Assembly (NCBI GenBank): GCA_900759455.1
Contig: CAAEVI010000048.1
Location: 1-17,619, forward strand
DNA from: Erysipelotrichaceae bacterium
GTDB taxonomy: Bacteria; Bacillota_I; Bacilli_A; Erysipelotrichales; Erysipelotrichaceae
Direction: 5' to 3'
DNA length: 17,619 nt
Shown here piece after piece: positions 14,612 to 17,619 of this stretch. The notes below the pieces were generated by a model. It made no database searches, had not been told where the DNA came from, and was given only the letters and a program-made list of their open reading frames with translations. The translations under genes and the position numbers were made by a program. Position 1 is the first letter of the stretch. Each line of letters opens with the position of its first letter.

Positions 14612-15505
14612 ATGAATTATGCAATTGCAATCGATATCGGGGGAACTAACACAAGGGTTGCACTCGTCAATGAAGACTATGTCATTGAGGAAAGAGTACA
14701 GTTTCCTACCGATCCGCGCAGTCCTTACAATACCATCGAAGAAATCCGAAAGGCCATTGAAGGTTTCGGCAAACAGGCAAAGGGGATCGGCATTTCTTGT
14801 CCCGGACCGCTGGATCTGATTCACGGCTATATTCTCACAACGACAAACCTTGAAAAAGAATGGTATAATTATCCGATCTGTGAGAAGCTGAGCGAAGCAA
14901 CTTCGCTTCCTGTTTATCTGGAAAATGACGCAAACCTGGCCTGCCTTGCGGAAGCCTGCATCGGACGCGGCAAAGATTATCACTATGTTTCTTTTATGAC
15001 TGTTTCGACCGGTGTGGGATCGGGACTAGTCATCAACAAACAGATCTACCAGGGAGCTCACGGCTTTGCCCATGAAATTGCCAATATCCCGCTTTGGAAA
15101 GACGGACCGAGCCACGGATCCATTTATCCCGGAGGTGTCGAAGCCATCAGCTCCGGAACCGCCATTACGACACGTGCCAAAAATGCCGGACTTGATGTCG
15201 GACACGCAGGCGATGTCAATGACCTGGCTGTAAAAGGGGATGAAACAGCAGCTCAGATCATCGATGACGCCAAAGAATATCTGGCCAATGCCATTGCCAT
15301 CATTTATGCATTCCTGGATCCGGATATTGTCATTCTCGGTGGCAGCGTTGCCTTGAAGATTCCGGGCTTTGTGGAAGATGTGGAAATGCGCGTCAAATCA
15401 AAAGTGTTCTCAACGATCGCACCGCTTGTAAATGTAGTCAAGACAAACCTGAACGAAGACAGCGGTCTGCTCGGCGGTGCCTGCCTTGTCTTCCTGAAAA
15501 AATAA
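14612..15505 (+). CDS. ROK-family sugar kinase lacking the zinc-binding motif
   Basis: This 297-residue protein has the actin-like sugar kinase fold. The phosphate-1 loop is IDIGGTNTR (7-15), the catalytic base is Asp106 in LENDANLACLAE, phosphate-2 is STGVGSG (132-138), and the adenosine motif is near PDIVILGGSVA (237-247). ROK kinases normally carry ExGH followed by CxCGxxGCxE, which bind zinc; here the corresponding stretch is HEIAN (154-158) and HGSIYPGGVEAISSG (168-182), with the His changed to Asn and all three Cys absent while Glu177 is kept. There is no N-terminal helix-turn-helix, so it is a kinase and not a NagC/XylR-type repressor. The start at 14612 has AAAGGAGG 9 nt ahead, whereas the ATG at 14606 is only 3 nt from it. 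The sugar cannot be told; no sugar transporter is adjacent. Confidence 0.9.
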   Translation: MNYAIAIDIGGTNTRVALVNEDYVIEERVQFPTDPRSPYNTIEEIRKAIEGFGKQAKGIGISCPGPLDLIHGYILTTTNLEKEWYNYPICEKLSEATSLPVYLENDANLACLAEACIGRGKDYHYVSFMTVSTGVGSGLVINKQIYQGAHGFAHEIANIPLWKDGPSHGSIYPGGVEAISSGTAITTRAKNAGLDVGHAGDVNDLAVKGDETAAQIIDDAKEYLANAIAIIYAFLDPDIVILGGSVALKIPGFVEDVEMRVKSKVFSTIAPLVNVVKTNLNEDSGLLGGACLVFLKK

Positions 15506-15510
15506 ACATA

Positions 15511-15546
15511 AAAAATTCACTGCATAAAACAGTGAATTTTTTTTAT
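15511..15546. terminator. Bidirectional intrinsic terminator between ROK and amt genes
   Basis: A perfect 12-bp stem (AAAAATTCACTG / CAGTGAATTTTT) with a 7-nt loop has A-run and T-run on opposite sides, so it works on both strands. It lies between two convergent stop codons. Confidence 0.92.
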
Positions 15547-15550
15547 TTAG

Positions 15551-17245
15551 TTATTCTCCGTAGCGAAGCGCCTCTTTTCCCTGTGCCCCGCTGCTGATAC
15601 GGATGACATTTTCAACCTGATAAACAAAGATCTTGCCATCCCCGATGTGACCGGTATAAAGCGCCTTGGACGCTGTTTCGACAATGACGTCGACCGGAAT
15701 TTGGGAAACGACGATTTCCGCATTTAATTTCGGCAGCAGCTGCGGTTCGACCTTCGCGCCGCGATAATAATTCGTCTGTCCTTTCTGCACGCCGCATCCC
15801 ATCACTCTTGTCACGGTCATACCGCCGACGCCAATGCTGTTTAAGGCTTTCTTAAGGCTATCCAGTTTCTCCGGTTTGGTAATGATGACCACCTTCGACA
15901 GTTTCGGATAAAGGGAGGTTACGTTCTTTACCACGACCGCATCTTCCATCGGCGTTTCTTCATGCGGCACATCCGCAATGGCTGGTTTCGATGGATCTTC
16001 CCCAAAAACAGGTTCTGTTTCAAGACTGAAGCCGGCATAAGCACTTTCCAGTCCATGTTCCAGTTTGTCTAATCCGGCAATTTCCTCCTGTTCGCTGACC
16101 CGCAGACCTACTGTTTTTTTGATGACATAAAACACGATGGTCATCGTAACGGCGGTCCACAGACCAATGGCCAATAAGCCGATACACTGTGTCAGCAGCA
16201 AATCAGCGCCTCCGCCATAAAACAGTCCCTGTACCTGCGGCATCGTATCCGTTCCACACGCAAATAAACCGACGCAGATCGTTCCCAGCAGCCCGTTTCC
16301 AAAATGGACCGCAACAGCTCCCACCGGGTCGTCGATCCTCAGCTTGTAGTCCAAGAGCCATACGAAGAAACATACCGTAAATCCGGAAAGAATGCCGATG
16401 ATGCCGGCCCCGAGAATATTGACAGCATCACAGCCTGCCGTGATGGCAACCAGCCCGGCCAAAGAACCGTTTAACGACATGCTGACATCCGGTTTCCCGT
16501 ATTTGATCCATGTAAAGATCATCACGGTGCATGTTGCCAGCGCCGGTGCCACTGTCGTTGTCGCAAAGATAGTGGCCAGCTGCAAGCCGTTTGTCGCTGC
16601 GGCCCCATTGAAGCCGTACCAGCCAAACCAAAGAATAAATACACCGAGTGCTCCGATCGTCAGATTATGGCCCGGTATGCCGCGCGGCTTTCCGTCTCTA
16701 TCATATTTTCCCAGACGCGGGCCCAGCATCTTCGCGCCGATCAGCGCTGTCAGACCGCCGACAAAATGGATGGCGGCACTTCCGGCAAAATCATGAAAGC
16801 CAAGCTGTGCCAGCCAGCCGCCGCCCCAGATCCAGTGTGCCTCAATCGGATAGACGATCAGGCTGATGACAAAGCTATAAATACAATATGACAGAAATTT
16901 TGTTCTTTCCGCCATTGCTCCCGACACGATTGTCGCCGCGGTGGCACAAAACACAAGATTAAACGTAAATGATGCCCAGTCTGTATGGACAAAATCAGTT
17001 AACGGCATTTCACCAAAACCGATCAGCCCCATCATATCCTGTCCGCATAAAAAGCTGTAACCAATCAGGAGAAAGGCAACTGTCCCCAGACAAAAATCCA
17101 TCAAATTTTTCATCAGAATATTTCCGGCATTTTTTGCCCTGGTAAAACCCGTTTCCACCATGGCGAATCCTGCCTGCATAAAAAATACAAATGCGGCTCC
17201 GATCAAATACCAGATTCCGAATACTTCCTGTAAAATTTCGTTCAT
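15551..17245 (-). CDS. amt: Ammonium channel (Amt) fused to a C-terminal PII signalling domain
   Basis: In this 564-residue protein, residues 1-405 are an Amt/Rh ammonium channel with about 11 membrane helices. It shows the Amt signature D152-FAGSAAIHFVGG, the twin pore histidines His160 and His314 (AVHFGNG), and the conserved cytoplasmic tail GLDKLEHGLESAYAGF (391-406). After a linker rich in Glu and Pro (about 407-443) comes a complete PII domain (444-564): KLSKVVIITKPEKLDSL, the T-loop QKGQTNYYRGAKVEPQLLP (487-505), and the nucleotide-binding TGHIGDGKIFVYQVENVIRI. The uridylylated Tyr51 of E. coli GlnB (RGAEY) is Val here (RGAKV), so control would be by ATP/ADP/2-oxoglutarate only. The fusion places the inhibitor PII on the channel itself. 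GGAGG lies 7 nt before the start. Confidence 0.95.
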   Translation of the reverse strand: MNEILQEVFGIWYLIGAAFVFFMQAGFAMVETGFTRAKNAGNILMKNLMDFCLGTVAFLLIGYSFLCGQDMMGLIGFGEMPLTDFVHTDWASFTFNLVFCATAATIVSGAMAERTKFLSYCIYSFVISLIVYPIEAHWIWGGGWLAQLGFHDFAGSAAIHFVGGLTALIGAKMLGPRLGKYDRDGKPRGIPGHNLTIGALGVFILWFGWYGFNGAAATNGLQLATIFATTTVAPALATCTVMIFTWIKYGKPDVSMSLNGSLAGLVAITAGCDAVNILGAGIIGILSGFTVCFFVWLLDYKLRIDDPVGAVAVHFGNGLLGTICVGLFACGTDTMPQVQGLFYGGGADLLLTQCIGLLAIGLWTAVTMTIVFYVIKKTVGLRVSEQEEIAGLDKLEHGLESAYAGFSLETEPVFGEDPSKPAIADVPHEETPMEDAVVVKNVTSLYPKLSKVVIITKPEKLDSLKKALNSIGVGGMTVTRVMGCGVQKGQTNYYRGAKVEPQLLPKLNAEIVVSQIPVDVIVETASKALYTGHIGDGKIFVYQVENVIRISSGAQGKEALRYGE

Positions 17246-17266
17246 ATCGTTCCCTCCTTTTTATCA

Positions 17267-17278
17267 TTCAGGCCTGAA
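17267..17278. promoter_or_regulatory. 12-bp perfect palindrome in the amt leader
   Basis: TTCAGGCCTGAA lies about 22 nt before the amt start codon. In RNA it can form a TTCA/TGAA hairpin, and on the - strand the adjacent CATTC/GAATG arms extend around it. The same strand's TTCCTTC could alternatively pair with the ribosome site GGAGGGAA. It could be a protein operator or part of an RNA switch; nothing in sequence decides this. Confidence 0.4.
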
Positions 17279-17285
17279 GGAATGC

Positions 17286-17340
17286 ATAAAAAGCAAATGG
17301 CGCTTCAGAGATATTCCTCCAAAACGCCATTGCTTTTTAT
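17286..17340 (-). promoter_or_regulatory. Attenuator-like terminator hairpin in the amt leader
   Basis: Read on the - strand, AAAAAGCAATGGCG (17338-17325) pairs with CGCCATTTGCTTTTT (17302-17288) in a 14-bp stem with one bulged base, a 22-nt loop and a T-rich 3' end. It lies between the likely amt promoter and the gene, so it would stop amt transcription unless opened. No - strand gene is visible upstream that it could serve as an ordinary end-of-gene terminator. Confidence 0.6.
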
Positions 17341-17348
17341 ATGGTCCC

Positions 17349-17377
17349 AGTCTATCAGACAAAAAGACACTTATCAA
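17349..17377 (-). promoter_or_regulatory. Likely promoter of the amt-PII gene
   Basis: On the - strand, TTGATA (17377-17372), a 17-nt spacer and TAGACT (17354-17349) place transcription start about 100 nt before the start codon and just ahead of the leader hairpin. Confidence 0.5.
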
Positions 17378-17381
17378 CAGT

Positions 17382-17421
17382 TATTGAAAATTTTTGCATT
17401 ATTATGAAAATAATTTCAATA
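17382..17421. repeat. AT-rich inverted repeat upstream of the amt promoter
   Basis: The 8-bp arms TATTGAAA and TTTCAATA are separated by 24 nt of very AT-rich DNA, centred near -60 of the predicted amt start. It could be an activator site or an UP-element-like region. It does not match the GlnR/TnrA consensus TGTNAN7TNACA. Confidence 0.45.
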
Positions 17422-17474
17422 CGCAGTACGGCATTAGAAAAGGGGCAATGCCCCAATGTCATTAAGTTAAGCTG

Positions 17475-17508
17475 AGAGGAACAGGAGACGCGGAGTCAAT
17501 GTTCCTCT
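17475..17508 (+). other. Hairpin with 9-bp perfect stem
   Basis: AGAGGAACA and TGTTCCTCT pair around a 16-nt loop, followed on the + strand by TATCTTTTT. It could be a terminator, a leader structure or part of a mobile-element end. There is no + strand gene directly upstream that needs a terminator. Confidence 0.6.
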
Positions 17509-17516
17509 TATCTTTT

Positions 17517-17559
17517 TGCTGAACCATGACAAAAAATGCTGAACCATGACAAAAAATGC
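17517..17559. repeat. Tandem direct repeat, two 20-bp copies plus 3 nt
   Basis: A 20-bp unit beginning TGCTGAACCATGAC and ending in six A is repeated exactly twice (17517-17536 and 17537-17556) and starts a third time with TGC. It lies immediately upstream of an outward promoter. Confidence 0.95.
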
Positions 17560-17563
17560 AGTA

Positions 17564-17592
17564 TTGCCACTGCGCTTTTTTAGATTTATAAT
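17564..17592 (+). promoter_or_regulatory. Strong sigma-A-like promoter directed off the right edge
   Basis: TTGCCA (17564-17569), a 17-nt spacer and consensus TATAAT (17587-17592) form a near-ideal promoter. The gene it drives would start outside the window. A GCAGT/ACTGC hairpin followed by six T (17558-17580) overlaps the promoter and could terminate transcripts entering from the left. Confidence 0.65.
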
Positions 17593-17619
17593 AGTGGTGT
17601 TAATCATAACGATAGTTGA

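Larger units (their letters stand above)
17422..17619. other. Gene-free right edge with repeats and palindromes, possible mobile-element flank
   Basis: No supported gene lies between the amt start (17245) and the window end. Besides the amt control elements, this part contains a short palindrome GGGGCAATGCCCC (17442-17454), a long-loop hairpin, a tandem repeat and an outward promoter, each listed separately. Such crowding of short symmetric and repeated elements in front of an outward promoter resembles the non-coding end of an insertion sequence whose transposase would lie beyond the edge, but no transposase codons or terminal repeat pair can be shown here. Confidence 0.3.

Noticed and set aside
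17286..17340. Assignment of the amt leader as a classic ANTAR dual-hairpin site
   Set aside because: Only one hexaloop with A at position 1 and G at position 4 could be drawn, on a weak stem containing a G-U pair; the second loop is missing. Kept only as a hypothesis to test.
17546..17619. Short frame starting MTKNAVLPLRFF and running off the right edge
   Set aside because: There is no ribosome site (the start lies in the tandem repeat), and the promoter's -35 and -10 lie inside it. More likely non-coding.

Overview
This window is a stretch of chromosome from a low-GC Gram-positive bacterium (Bacillota) with fairly balanced base composition. The evidence is strong AAGGAGG-type ribosome binding sites, sigma-A-like promoters, many intrinsic terminators, a FemA/MurM-type cell-wall aminoacyltransferase, a split threonine/serine exporter, DivIC, and the sporulation pair YabP-YabQ. 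The gene content would suit a spore-forming gut Firmicute such as an Erysipelotrichia member, but that placement is an inference. No rRNA, tRNA or CRISPR array was seen.

Layout, left to right. (1) 1-1715 (+): the 3' end of a patatin-like phospholipase gene, then two tightly coupled genes for the two halves of a ThrE/YjjPB-type exporter. (2) 1754-3019 (-): a FemX/MurM-like peptidoglycan aminoacyltransferase with its own promoter. (3) 3187-5045: a divergent pair, a small DNA-binding/nuclease-like protein with an AT-hook (-) and an HNH endonuclease (+). (4) 5131-6138 (-): yabP-yabQ-divIC, overlapping genes with a possible sigma-E-type promoter in front of yabP and a good sigma-A promoter buried in yabQ that would serve divIC alone. 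(5) 6256-9910 (+): three separately promoted or terminated genes, an NSS sodium symporter, a CPBP (CAAX-type) membrane protease, and the AAA+ ATPase RarA. (6) 9918-10877 (-): a two-gene unit of uncharacterised DUF1810 and DUF7000 proteins. (7) 10976-14427 (-): a heterodimeric ABC exporter whose subunits overlap by ATGA and which shows the asymmetric catalytic/degenerate ATP sites of BmrCD/LmrCD/TM287-288. (8) 14612-15505 (+): a ROK-family sugar kinase lacking the family's zinc motif. (9) 15551-17245 (-): an ammonium channel fused to a C-terminal PII domain. (10) 17246-17619: gene-free DNA holding an amt leader with an attenuator-like hairpin, an AT-rich inverted repeat, a palindrome, a tandem 20-bp repeat and an outward-facing promoter at the right edge.

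Most of the window looks like ordinary core genome. The parts that merit a second look are the amt-PII leader (probable conditional termination), the HNH/AT-hook divergent pair (possible DNA-targeting or defence function), the nested divIC promoter, the DUF1810-DUF7000 pair, and the repeat-rich right edge, which may be the flank of a mobile element.
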